From Apiosordaria backusii (taxonomy: Eukaryota; Ascomycota; Sordariomycetes; Sordariales; Lasiosphaeriaceae), in the NCBI GenBank assembly GCA_030549205.1, contig JAUKTV010000021.1, positions 248,001 to 312,000 on the forward strand: 64,000 nt of DNA. Direction: 5' to 3'. Position 1 is the first letter of the stretch, and each line of letters starts with the position of its first letter. Under the pieces are notes generated by a model. The model was not told where the DNA came from. It searched no databases and saw only the letters and a program-made list of their open reading frames with translations. Made by a program: the position numbers and the translations under genes. Below, one piece after another: positions 32,086 to 44,347 of this stretch.

Positions 32086-34500
32086 TGGCTGGTACCTTCG
32101 ATTACGTTGGGGTTCGGGCGTTGTGGTGGCACCGTGCGGGGTGTCAGGGAAGGACAGGAGAAAAGTCAGGCTGCTGGACAGTTTCCTAAGGAGACTTTGG
32201 GGGGCTTTCCATAGTATTCGTCTTCAATTCACGACAATCAACACCGTCTGAGAGGGAATCATATGTGTCGCCACCCAAGCTCCAAAAGCCCTTCAGTGCT
32301 TTACTACCTGCCTGAAATGAGGGATTGAGCTTTGCAACTGCCCACGCCCAAGGCAGCAGGAGGCATCCGTTGACGAACTTTCAGTGGGCCCTAGCTTCAT
32401 GGCTGCCTCCATCTCAGCGTGGGGTGGGTTGTTTTGGGATCGTCATGGAGCAACAAGCATTTCACAATAATTTTCCTTTTAATCCAGACCAACAATCACT
32501 AACTGTGGATGGGCAACAATCTTGTTGTTTTGATTTGAGAAGCGCATATCTGACTTAAGTGTCTTGCTCTGAGCCAAACTGGAGAAATTCATCTCGGACA
32601 TATCGTTTCCCCTCTGCTGTCTGTTTCTCTGCCCAATCTCCTCTGTTGCTCCCGACGTCTTCGACAATCCCAACATGGCTAGCTGCTTTCAATATTTATG
32701 CAGTCCTGCAGCGAAACTGAGACACATGTGCAAAAGTCCGGAAAGGGGAAGGCGTCTTACCACTCAGCACTGGGCATGAACTGGTCCAACCAAAAGCAAA
32801 TAACTCGGAAAAAGAAAAGAAATCACTCTGAAAGTGGAGATTTACCCCCTCCCACTCAGAACCAGGTGTCATGCACAGCATGAATCGGGAGGGAGGTAAT
32901 GGTTGCCATTTTGTCCAACTCACGCGAACATTTTGTGGGTGGTTAGGTTCGATCGCCAGTCCATATAACCGCGGCAGCGTTGGATGCAAACCTGATACAC
33001 CGGCCAGCACACGATTGCAGTCAGCCTAATGTGGTCGAGACCGAAACAACTGTCAAGGCATCCATCTTAGGTACCTCCCCGTGACACCCAAGGTTTTCAC
33101 GGGGCTGGCGTACTGATGGCCAGTAACCACAGCCAAGATGTGACATCACGAGCACATCTGCGTGTGGGCTGTGAAATGTGGCTTCGCGATTCGACATTGA
33201 AGGTTTTCGACAAGAACATAACATGAGTAACGACCACGTCATCTTCAAGGCGTCTATACGCTCGGAAGGGGTGGTGTTCTGTGTTACTGGCTTTGCCATA
33301 AACTGCCAGCATCCAGTGATCCCGGGCAGGCTGGACAGCATGACCTCTCACCATCCCCTAGAACTGCGGCCACCGTCCTCCCTGGGCCAATCTCAACTCT
33401 ACACCTATAATGCAAAGAGTTGTGTAGGGCTGTTGGTTTCTCAACTGGTGAACAACATTTCCGCGCGCTAGACACGCACAAGGCGTCGAAATCAAGGCAA
33501 CCTGACAGCGAAGCGACTTGCCATCTAACACCCTGGCCATGAGTGACATGGCGCGGTAGCCCGCAAATAATGCTGGCGTCGCGTTCGATTCTTTGCTATT
33601 TGTGAGATTTAGGGGCCTCCAATTCTGACCATCCCGTCCGTCGACAGATGAGATGTCGGCAGTCACATATAATATGACAGATATGAATGCTGCTTGATCG
33701 GGCTGGAGGTGATGGCGGTAACGCTTCCTGTGCAATATATCCCGACCTATCACACACCAGAAACAACAGCCTCAGTACATCATCCTTGTCGGCATCATTA
33801 CATCATCAGGACGACGATATGTCCTCCAGAAGTGATCCTGCGCATCCGGTCCCAATGACCTGGAGTCGGAATGATGCGCGGGGGCAGGCACGCGTGCACA
33901 ACGGAACAAAGTAAGAAGTGAACTCTTTATCAAGCCTCACCAGTTGCAGTTTAAGTTGTAACAAGAATATTTACTTATCTTCATATAATCAACCAGTTAT
34001 CAGACAGGGGGCATCCAATACCGCAATCCACAGATTGCTGATACCATCAACATCTCCTCGACCCATATACACATTCACGGACTGCCAAATCACTCAAACT
34101 TTTGCTCAAAAGGTAAACCGCAACACTGTGCTATGTATCATTGCGCATGTGGTTGTGGAGGAGTTTTCTTGTATTTCCAAGGGCGCAAGTAATCAAGCCC
34201 TCGGCCTGCCACTACGTTACCTAGGTAGATACAATAATCAATGCGTAAGTTCCAATCAACAACCAGGAGGGTTGAGAAGAGATATATCGCTAACGGAAAT
34301 TCCGTGAATGAAAGTCTTGAGTTAGAGAGCTCCTTTTATGCACCCGGACTAGTAGGACCAACTGCACATGGTTCCTGCGTGTTGCCTTCCAATAGGTTCT
34401 TTCTTTTGCTGGCTGGAATCTTAAGGGGTATGTCAGGTACGCGAGGATCGTTTCACGAGGAGTTTAGATAGAGAATAGAGGCGACAGATTCTGATGTTTT
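32086..34500. other. GC-balanced intergenic, no supported gene
   Basis: Several short open stretches on both strands, none with a recognisable domain or splice structure. AGGTACCT and ACCTAGGTA motifs occur near 33070 and 34215. It may contain untranslated regions or short unrecognised genes. Confidence 0.4.
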
Positions 34501-34959
34501 TAGTGTTAGGACACGTTAATGTAGACGGCTTTCATCAGCCCCTGCTACGTAACCCGTCGCCGCTTTTGCACACCCTCGGCACAGGCGCCGCACAGGGCAG
34601 CATAGGGCGGCACAGGGTCGGCATACCCGTTAGCACAGCTTTGCTTTAGGTGAATGCGAATTACTTCAACTCCAACCGAGGGAGCAGAAAATGGATACCT
34701 TAATTACCCAGGGGCCTAAAACGCATCCGGGATCCCAAATGAAGCTACAAGGCAACCTTATACAACTCTTTGCCTTTCTCCTAATATTATTTCTCTTAAG
34801 CTCTATAAATAGCTCCCTCTTCTACCTAACCGTTAAGCCTTCCTACGCTATTACTGGCACCATAAGCAAGTCTAACCTTTAATCCCCTCCTTTCCCCCCT
34901 TACCCTCTTCTTTTCCACCTATTTGCACCCAAAATAGCCGACCTAATAGAGGAATCCCC

Positions 34960-37535
34960 TTAGTTAGAGCTTAACACAATAGGAGTCCTCGATAGAGCCA
35001 TCGCTAATGGACTTTTAAATCGATTAAAAATTGATCTTTACGCCGTCTGCAGACCCTTAAAGCCGAAAAGTAAGGGCGTATACTTTCGTATAATAAGTGT
35101 CTAGTATAAGTAAGCCTATCCAGGGCCAAGCGTTTGCAAGTGGTAACTAATATATTTTAAGTACAAAAAATGCTTTCCGCAAAGCAATCTATGCGATATA
35201 CAGACCATAAAGCACTTTGCTAAAGTCGTTAAACAAAGCATAGAAGCCAGGCTTACTACTAATACTACTATATAGAGTATCCGATCTATCATACGTCGAT
35301 TCTATAACCAGTGGAAACGAGAAAATTACACCACAATCCTAAAGAAGGTGAAGGAGTTGATAGCACCGGTAAATAGCAACCCACCATATCCAGCAGCAAT
35401 ACCAGCTAACAATCGGAAGTACATTAAGAGGTACCTAGCCGACACAATCCCTCTATCCAAAATAAAAAAGGATCCCACGTATATAACTATACCGATCTAC
35501 GTTAACGTATTCAACCTTCTTTAAGCTGAGGACGGCTTTAATTACAGGCATAAAAGAAGCCAGGTAGATACGGCTACTATACTAAATACCCACTCCTACA
35601 CCTCGGCAAGGTTACAGAAAGTATATAAAGCATTATACAATGTACATTAGCAATACAGGCAGGAGGACAGGTTCTTACTAATCTACAATAGGACATAATA
35701 TACTTAGTCGGATAGAAAGATAGCCAACTCAACATTAAAATAGACTTCAAGAGAAATATTTATAAGGGGTTAGACTACAAACAGTAAGTTATCCTCAGTA
35801 AAGTCCTCCCTATAAAAAGACTTACTCGCTGTCTAAGCCAGAGCACCCATTTACCAAGAGGTTCGAGGACAGCCTAGTACCTCCTTTATTTTTATAACCA
35901 ATACTATAGTAGATCGTTAACTTTCTCTCAGCCGGCACCTTCCGGGAGTATAAGACTATCGAAGAACTCTTCAGTATCCAACCCCCAAAGGGAAAGACAT
36001 TCTAGATATTAGAATAGAATGACGAGGCTCTAGACAAACCAGTCTTCCCGGTATAGTCCGTAGATAGCCTAACAGACAAGGCCAAAAATCACCATACCTA
36101 AGCAAATGATATCTCTAGCTAAGCAAAGCACGCTCGCTATATCCTTAGGCTAGTCATCCACGCCATCCGTTATAAAATTCTTATTAAGGTTAACGGTAAA
36201 GAGCCAACCGTCTTATCCTTAGTAAAAATTACAGCTAATAGACTGGAATTAAACAGTAGTGTTTCTATCGGGCAGGTACTAAAGTTCGCTACACAGAAGA
36301 ACCCTAAGGTACTTGGTAATTACTACCTAAATGACCTAACCACAGTAGACGGTACGTCATACTTCCTCGGAATGAAACCCCGGACCGACCTCACCAAGGA
36401 TTTCTGCACAGTAAAGATAAAAAGAAACCCAGACATAGGGCAGTCGCTCCTATCCAACATGCGGGAGGAACTGCAACAACAAGATGAATACATCTCTATT
36501 ACAGAAGAAATTGAAAAGCTTACACTCCAAATCAAGACAGCAACCGACAGCAAGGACCTTAGCAAGTTGAAGGACGAACAGACCGCTATATATAAGCAAC
36601 AGGCCAAACTCGGAAAAGAGAAGCTAACTAATTATCGTGCAAACGCAAAACGAGTATACCCAAACTAGCGCAAATACCAACATAAAGGCAAAGGATATCA
36701 AGGCAACAGACGTAAAACCCCGTTTAATCGCATCCGCTACATAATGCCTAAGCGCGACCGTCTTACGACCTCGCTTTTCCAGAAGGTACCGTTACAAAGT
36801 CCCAAAGGGATCGCCGTTATAAAGGATCTCATCGCTCTCCGTACCCAGAATTCCCATATCATATACCAGGAGATACTGCGGCCTGTCTATCATAGCAAAA
36901 CAGCTTACTATAAGACTTACAGTACAGAGATAGAAAGGTAAAGCACTAATCTCTCCCTAAAGCAGCCACTTCTGTAGCTAACACTGGCCTTTACAGTATC
37001 CCCGTTACTTACAAGTAAAACCATGTATTCTACTGTCAGAAACGTACCTTGGAGACTAAACACAGCTACGCCAAGTTCTGTTATCTTCAAACCTATAGTA
37101 AGTGGATTATCGGAGAGGCAGAGTGGCAATACCACTGTTAGAACTACATCAATAGCAAACACCTACCTTTCCGATACGATCCGATCAAGTTCCGCCACGC
37201 TATGGTATACGCTAGATACTGTCCCTTCTATATTGGCGATAAAGGAGCATCCCCTAAGAAGAAGATGCAGTCATTTTCTAATCAATCAGTATAGCAGCGA
37301 CACATCTCCTACTACAATTTTCGGTACTTCGAAAGACAGAAGCCTGGGAGTGTTATTCCGTGTCCTTTATCTTATTAAGAGAAATTTCCGTTACAGAAGG
37401 ACCTTTAGTACCATCTCAAAGATGTATATAACACTCCGGAACTGCCAGCTAGCAAGAAGCGTAAGTCCTGTGCGGAAGAAATACAGGATAAGAACTAAGT
37501 CTAGGTACATTCTAGTAAGTAGAGACGGGAATTAA
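34960..37535 (+). pseudogene. Decayed DUF3435 gene (tyrosine-recombinase-like, with C-terminal finger)
   Basis: Readable in several frames, with many TAG/TAA stops. In order: RFYNQWKRENYTT and KKDPTYITIPIYVN (35290-35510); HSYTSAR (about 35591), which places an Arg like the first catalytic Arg; IHAIRYKILIKVN (about 36155), which gives an HxxR; GQVLKFA...LGNYYLNDLTTVDG (36270-36350), which gives the Tyr region; an open stretch 36372-36668 with a coiled coil; PKRDRLTTSLFQKV...IAVIKDLIALR (36744-36840); and a finger-like YCPFYIGDKGA region (about 37215). This order fits fungal DUF3435 proteins, the family containing the captain recombinases of Starship elements. It is dead, mainly through C-to-T and G-to-A stops. 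Confidence 0.62.
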
Positions 37536-38700
37536 GCTTCGCGGATGAGCGAAACGAGCCTGGCCAAACCAAATTTATCTATATCTTAGTATTAGACCTT
37601 GTTACAACACCCTCGGACCCAGATAACCCAACAGTACATATGGACTTCCCGGGCTACAGTACACCTATATCTTGGCTATTTAACGCTGATATAGAGATCT
37701 CGAGTAGGATTAAGTCATCAGTATTGGCCTTCCCACTGCAGGCCGACAGTGCGTATGCATCCGAAAGCTGCTTTAGTAATAGCACGCCCTTATCCGAAAT
37801 GTTTAACTTCAATATAGTGTCTTTAAGTATAGCTTTATCAGGTGTGTCTCTGCTTAGCAGCGACGTATCTACCTTCGGCGCCTTTTATAACCAGTTCTTA
37901 AGAGATTTAGGTCTTCCAGATTTTGCCTATTTTACTATCAACCTGGCCCTTTAGAGTTAAACGTCAGCGTTTAGAGCTACGATAAACATAGATACAGAGT
38001 CTTTAGAGGATAAATCAGCTTCGGTAATAAATATTAAATCTGTAGGTGCTGATCTATATGACATGATTGGCCTTCTATTGGGCAGTACTGGACTACCTTT
38101 AAAAGACAACTAAGATACAGCAGTCGTACTTAGGAAGATAACGCGAATTGTTATTAAAGTATTTAAAAGTCGAATGCTAAGTGCTAAGTATTGTCCGGAT
38201 GAAGGCAGAGAAGTAACATACGACAGTTCTGGAGATAACAATATATATACAGTCAACTGTTTGCTTAATAAATAGGGCAATTAGTTCTTTATAAAATGGT
38301 TTAATAGAAGCTATACTTAGGAGCTTAGAGAAAACATCCAGGATAACGAGCTTATTAGAAAGCTAAATAAGGAATACGGCAGCCTTAAATAGGGAATCGA
38401 GGTACTATAGGCCTATCGAAAGTCAAAGGAAGTATGCTACTTAGTACGTTAGAAAGGTAGTAAGTAGAAGGACCAGTAGGTACCTAAAAGATATATATAC
38501 TAGAAACTAATTGAGGAGTATAGGCTGAAGAAGAAGGTAAAGCGAAGGTAGAAAAACTAAAGTTTGAGAATATAATTAGAAACATTTCTTTATTATATCC
38601 TATCCAATAAAAGTAATTATAATATATCGCCATTGCCGAGCGGTATTTAAGCAAATATAAAAGTCTATATAAGTGGTTTATCACAGATGTAGAGCGACTG
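37536..38700. other. Decayed coding-like relic, unassigned
   Basis: An open stretch at 37640-37954 (104 aa, plus strand) is followed by a stop-ridden region that still reads as charged coding sequence up to about 38560. I could not recognise the family. It may be a second gene of the element that carried the DUF3435 gene. Confidence 0.3.
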
Positions 38701-39985
38701 TAGGTAAAATCCTAGGTCAGTAGCGTTAGTATGTTAGATAATTACAAGTCTTGAGCTGAGATCCAATTGGCGTCTTAAGGCTTTGTTTAATAGCTTAAAC
38801 CGGGTTAGGCCAGTTAAGGTTAAGCTATACGTATAGTTTCGAGGGAGCCGTATTTCGAGGAAGGCGAAATAGCTTGGTACTAGACTTGTTTTAGCAATAG
38901 GCCGAATGGTAATATAGAGCTGCTTTCGCTTTAGTTTCTTGCTAGAGAGCCCTTTTTTCTGCCAGTATACGTATATACGATAACCTTATTATCCAAAGAC
39001 CATCTAGCGTAAGGGCGCTGTCGGTCTGGTGCTTTCTGCCCAGTAACAATCTGGGCATACCTGCCTACCTGCCGATCGCCGGTCGTTGGTTGATTAGAGT
39101 TTGATCACGACGGCACTGTTTTTAAGGCAAATATGCGGAGCTGTTAGCGTACGTACCCACTGTAGCTTTCACTAGCCGTCGCGGAAGGAGCGCTATCCTG
39201 TACAGGCGCAAGTAGGGAGGGCCAGACTGCTATAACGGGGCGGTAACGGGGTACAGGAAGTGCCAGGAACCGACACTCCGCTAGCGGCGCGACGTCTTTA
39301 ACGCGACATGATATATGTATATATGTATAAATCCGATCTTGACGCTGTCTATCACGATACCTACTGTTACACTTCTGAGGCCACAGAACCTGCAACATCA
39401 AGCTATTGCACGTTTCCGCCAAGCGACGCGGCCCTGGGCCTGGTACCACTTCATCCTTCCAAGTTTTGATATTACATTTATTATCCTGCAATCTTCGACC
39501 TCGAATGCTAAAGTAACAGGATTTAGATGCCGATACCCAGTTGTCGTAGCTTACAGCACACGCGCACACTCCCGCTCACATACTTATATGTGCATTGGTG
39601 CATGGCAGCTGTGAACGAGTTGAACCTTGCGAGCACAAATGTATTTAACGGGGAATATGACCTAACGATGCTGTGCGACCTGATGCTGTTCTTAATACCG
39701 CCGGCTTGACACGAGTGCCAAATCAGCTCCAAAGGCTTGTTTCGAGATAGGGATGTCGGCTCGGCGTGGCACGACTAATAACATGTATTAGAATCTTTAC
39801 TTCCTGCCTAAGCATATAATACAATAAATGAACTCTCAGGGTCTTACGATAGTATGCAAAATCCTGATACCTAATACAACTTATACCGTTGGCGGCTCCG
39901 TCTTCCGTTTCTGTAGGCTTAAGCCCTTCTTACTTATACGGGGAAATTTTCCCGTCCTCCTGTATAAGTGCAATTTGATATATAA
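38701..39985. other. Intergenic, no supported gene
   Basis: Mixed composition. Short open stretches on both strands at 39144-39732 overlap each other and show no domain. Confidence 0.4.
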
Positions 39986-40764
39986 GCTTACTTAGAGCGT
40001 ATTTCGGGCCAGAGTGTCCTTCCGGACGGAACATCCGGGAAATCTCCTGTCTTGAACCTTTTTGTAACCTGTTTATTATAGTGGCTGACGTTTTTCCTGT
40101 CTAGCCTGTCCGTAGCACCAGGCTTGCAAAAAGGCCACCATCCGGTCACTATGGCGTAGAGCATAGAGCCAAGGGCAAATATGTCCGTAGCTGGCGTTGT
40201 CTTGAACTTTAAATTCCAGAAGCCAGCGTCGGGCAGTTACCTGCTATCTAGCCTACGCTGTTTGCATACTGAACTGTTGAAGTCGCTGAGCTAAATATCC
40301 CGCCTGTGAATCAGAAAATTCTCAGGCCGTAGGTCGGAGTGTATGACGCTACGATCGTGAATGTATACTATAACATCTGCTGCTTGATAGCACCATCGTT
40401 TTCGTTCAGCTATGGTGACTGTCGCTAGCCCCTCCTTAAGGTATTCCTGCAAGTTCCTGTCGGCTTGGGCTAGCAATAATCCTTGGCGGCCCTCGAATTT
40501 GCGACATCTGTAAAACCTATAATCTGTTAATGGCAGCTAAGGCACTTTATAAAGGAGAACAGACGGAAGTACCAGCTTGCTCTCTCCGAGCGCTTTATAG
40601 ATCCCTCGTTCTACTTCGAATCCTTTTGCCCGGTCTCGATTGAGAGCATCGTGACCGTCGTTGGTGAAGGGAACCTCTCTTGGTACTTTCAGAACTTTTC
40701 CTGGCTCGATTTTATATATGTTTGATGACGAGCCTTTCCATTGTAGCTCTTTCTTAGTTGCCAT
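39986..40764 (-). pseudogene. Protein-kinase-like pseudogene
   Basis: Starts at an ATG (40764) with KIEPGKVLKVPRE (ATP-lysine region). In the same frame it continues with IHDRSVIHSDLRPENFLIH (catalytic loop, HSD for HRD), LSDFNSS in the DFG position and ATDIFALGSMLYAIVTGWWP (kinase subdomain IX). In-frame stops occur at 40537-40539 and 40291-40293, and again near 40240. All could come from single C-to-T or G-to-A changes, although an intron at the last one is possible. This differs from the intact kinase-like gene at 6101. Confidence 0.65.
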
Positions 40765-42089
40765 GATCGTGCTACCCTAGTCATTTGTTCTCCGGGGTGT
40801 CATTAGTCAGCACATGCAGAGGTGAGAACAATGGTCTTGGAAAAGTGTTCTGCCGCTTCCTGCTAGCCAGATAATCGGTGATGGGATATGATGACTAAGA
40901 TTGCTTCGGCGGTAGAAGGGCATCTCAACATGACCAGCTAGGTAGCCTGCTGAATCGCTCGCTCTGCCGCTCTAGCGGCAGTAATTTTAAAGATAAGTCC
41001 GATACTTGAGAAGACTTTGTAGTATTTAAGACATCTGATAATCAGAGCCAAAATTAGATATAACAGTGCTTATACTTAAGCTACTTCTGGATGCTAATAA
41101 GTTATCTGTTGGAACCGGAGGAACCAACGAAATAAACGGAACGTTGTAAATATCTGAAGATCGCTAAGGGAAGAGAAAGAGAAAGTCTCTTCCCAAGAGA
41201 AAAGAAAACTATCTTGGTAGGCTTGCAGGTATCACGTGCTAGCGCATAAGCCTCTGTGAGGCGCAGTCGCAACATTATCACTATCGTTAGAAGAATAAGC
41301 TACGAATGATTCCCATCTCAACAAGCTTCTGGACCACCTGCTTGCCGGTGGCCTTGCTGCTGCTGCTGCTGTCGCCGACAGCGAGTAGGAGATACACTCA
41401 GGGGAGGGATCCGAACAAGTAGAGTAGGATGGGGGTTAGGATGCTGGAGGTCGATGAACCACGCTTGCAATATGTTCGTATGGCTCCTCACTCGCTTACG
41501 AGAACCAAGGTCCGGTGCGCCCCTTCTCCTCCCTCGGGCTGGATTTCGAGTCACTGGTTCCCCACTCCCTCTACCACGCTCTAGCATTCACTGTGCACCC
41601 CTTCCCACCTTGGATACTATCTGTGCATGCCGGGGAACGTGAATTAAGGGTGGAAACATCTGTGTCTTGCATCTGCAAGACGCCTACTCTGAGCTCGGGT
41701 TACTGCATAGTTTCTTACCTGTCGCACACGGACTGATCTCCCCTCTAACCCGGGGGTCCCGCGACTGCCGAGCAAGGAGATAGAGGAACAGCGCGGCCCT
41801 AATCCCAGCCTTCTATCCGACCATGCCCCTGAGTCGCCTCCTATATGCGTCAGTGTCCTAATGGGATGAGGAGTACATATTGGCAATATTGGAGTGGTAG
41901 GTGTAGAGGGCGAAGGACACCAGTGATAACTCTCGAAGTAATCTCGAGGATTATTCGGCCCTACCTCACTATTATACTTACACACTCGTGCCGGTTCGCA
42001 TGCGCGTGGTGTGCGACTGGGTCTATATTAGGAAATCTGGATTAAGGAATGTCAGGTCTGGATTAAGGAACGATAGGTCATAATGTAAT
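40765..42089. other. Intergenic, no supported gene
   Basis: No recognisable coding sequence. A short CTG repeat of five units (about 41355-41371) is the only notable pattern. Short frames at 41318-42045 overlap on both strands. Confidence 0.4.
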
Positions 42090-42780
42090 GCTATTGAGTA
42101 TGTTATTTACTTTAACCTTTTATAAGTGTTAATAAAGGTAATATAGGAGTAAATCTTTAAAACTATTAAATTTACTTAAAGGTAGAACGCGGTCTGTCTT
42201 TTGGTTTTTAAAGCCTAGGTTATTTAAATAGCTATTAAAGACTCAAAATCAATTCTCTTTACTTTAGAACTTAAGGTTTAAAAATTAGCTTTAATAGAAT
42301 CTTAAATAAAGGCTTATTTATATCTTTAAAGATAGTTTAAAGTAGTAATATTTAAAAATGTTATAAAATAATAGAAACTTAGTTAATCTATATTAATAAA
42401 AGGTATAGCCTAATATAGTAGATCTATATTAATAAAAGATATAGCCTAATATAGTAAAAGTCAAATATAGTTAGCTACTTATTATTAAGTTTCTTATCTT
42501 TTTTAAACTTTTTACTACTTTTAATAAGGCAAGCATTTTTAAGAAGGTAAATACAAGAAGGCTTATTATAAATACCTTACAATAAATAACCTTTTAAGTT
42601 ACTATCGCTTATCTTTTAGTTAGATTAGCTAACGGTATATAGTTATAGTGAAAACTAAAGAAGAATTATATAGTATTAGCGACAAAAGTTATATCTGTCT
42701 TTTCTGTAGAAACTGTTTTAAGACAAGTAGTTAATTTATTTGTCTAAGCATCTACTTAAGCTTGTTAATTACAGCTGTCC
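42090..42780 (+). repeat. Left arm of a large inverted repeat pair (AT-rich relic)
   Basis: The reverse complement of 49325-50000 along nearly its full length, differing mainly by transitions. Inside is a 36-bp tandem duplication around AGATCTATATTAATAAAAG (about 42390-42460), also present in the other arm. Edges are approximate (about +/-15 bp). It has no coding frame and is a RIP-eroded repeat of unknown class. Confidence 0.7.
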
Positions 42781-43375
42781 CCCACCATGCCGGCAGCATT
42801 AGAATCCAGATTGTATGCCTATAGAAACCATGCTTTCCTTGAATTGCCTACCTACACTACTAGCGCAAGAAACCCAACCATCCCCTGCCTCCGTCCCCAG
42901 TATACGTCCTTGACAGGCCACTCTTCGTAAGTATCGATCAGGATGCAAGATCAGAGTTTCTACAGCGGCATATCCAGGCCTCCGAGGTAAAATGTCATGC
43001 AGGGTCAATAGAAATATAATTATAGAGGCCGTACGTCTCAGACATTTTCCGGAGGGCTGGGGACCTGGAGAGCGCATGCAGAGGTCTACGACCTAGACTT
43101 GCCCACCCAGCACACTAGCCCTTGGGTATCAGGCACCGAGCATAACGCCAGGATGTAAGAGTATCGCGTTCGCTACTTTATTGAACTATTAAGTGAGCTT
43201 CGGGAAGCCAAGCTATTCATTGCAGATAGCCGAGGGGGCCAGTTTAGGACTTATCCCGTAATAATTAAACATAGTCCAAATGTGGCGACTGTTTATAAGG
43301 AATCTTTCTCTAGTGGCTGGAATTCCAGTCTAAGAAAAAACATGTCCAATCTGATCATCGAGCGAGAGACACTGA

Positions 43376-43843
43376 ATCCACCGAGACGCCTTTAACCCGG
43401 CCAGTCTAGCAGCGGCCGTCAAGCAGTTCACGGACACGCTAGCCAAAACAGGCATCTCTGCGGCTGCTCCATTACCGGGACAGAGACTGGAGCTGGACGG
43501 CCCCGAGGATGCCCGTATAGACCAACGGCTCCAGAATGCGGCCCAGTTTCTCAAGCTCCTATTGGTCATCCTACCCGACGCCATCACCCCGCTCTACAAC
43601 CACATCAAGCACTGCGGCGACGTCAAGTACGGCGTCCACACCGTCTGCCGTATTGGCCATAAGTTCGCAAAGTGCAGCGGCCAGTACTTCGCCAATGTAA
43701 CTCTCAAGTTCAACCTCAAGCTCGGCGGCAACAACCAGCTCCACAATCTTCCTGGCAACACCTACATTTACAGAGACTCTCCTGTCCCTTCGATCGGAGG
43801 CGAGTTTGATCTAATTCAAGGACACGAGTCTTCAATCACTTAG
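43376..43843 (+). pseudogene. Argonaute (QDE-2-like) fragment, MID to early PIWI
   Basis: Open frame of about 155 codons after an in-frame TGA at 43373. It reads FNPASLAAAVKQFTDTLAKTG, LLVILPDAITPLYNHIK, GDVKYGVHTVC and then GQYFANVTLKFNLKLGGNNQL. This is the MID to PIWI transition of fungal Argonautes, where the guide 5' end is bound. After NNQL the similarity stops, just before the position of the first catalytic Asp of the PIWI DEDH site, and a non-homologous tail leads to TAG. PAZ, the N-terminal domains and the slicer site are all missing. It is truncated rather than RIP-eroded: the kept part has normal codon use. Confidence 0.68.
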
Positions 43844-44347
43844 GCTTACTTTCTAGCTAAGCACGATCTATCAGTCTCCTTTGCAGGACCAGTCCAAGTA
43901 CTATTCGAAGTACGCACCTGACGAACTGTCAACAGAACCTAACAGTCATACAAGACTTACCCAGGTAAGGATTGCTTGATCGTTACAAAGAACTACGTAT
44001 GCTCGGTTGCAGTGTCCATATGTGTGTTAGTGCACCCATATAAAATTGGAGACTGCACTAACGTGCATTACATGAACTCGATCATGTTAGCGCAGATCTA
44101 GACGATAATATACTGATAGTCGATAAGATAAGGAAATCTTGGCGTCATAGGTAAGCGTTGCTACAGCGCCCGGTTTGTTTTCATTTTCCCCAAACAAACC
44201 CCCTTTTACGCGTCAATTAGCACGTCGCTAGCAGTTGTACAACGAGACATGGATTAACCAACTACCCACACCATTACCTACACGTCCATCTGTCCCGTCT
44301 TATATAGCGTCTGCACATCATTTAATCTTCCATCTTCCTTTCGCTCA
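43844..44347. other. 5' flank of the five-exon nuclease-like gene
   Basis: No coding sequence seen. TATATAG at about 44300 lies about 45 bp upstream of the ATG at 44348 and may be its TATA element. Confidence 0.4.

Noticed and set aside
34691..34882. 63-codon frame with a hydrophobic stretch (possible small membrane protein)
   Set aside because: It lies beside a decayed element, has biased composition and no support beyond an ATG.
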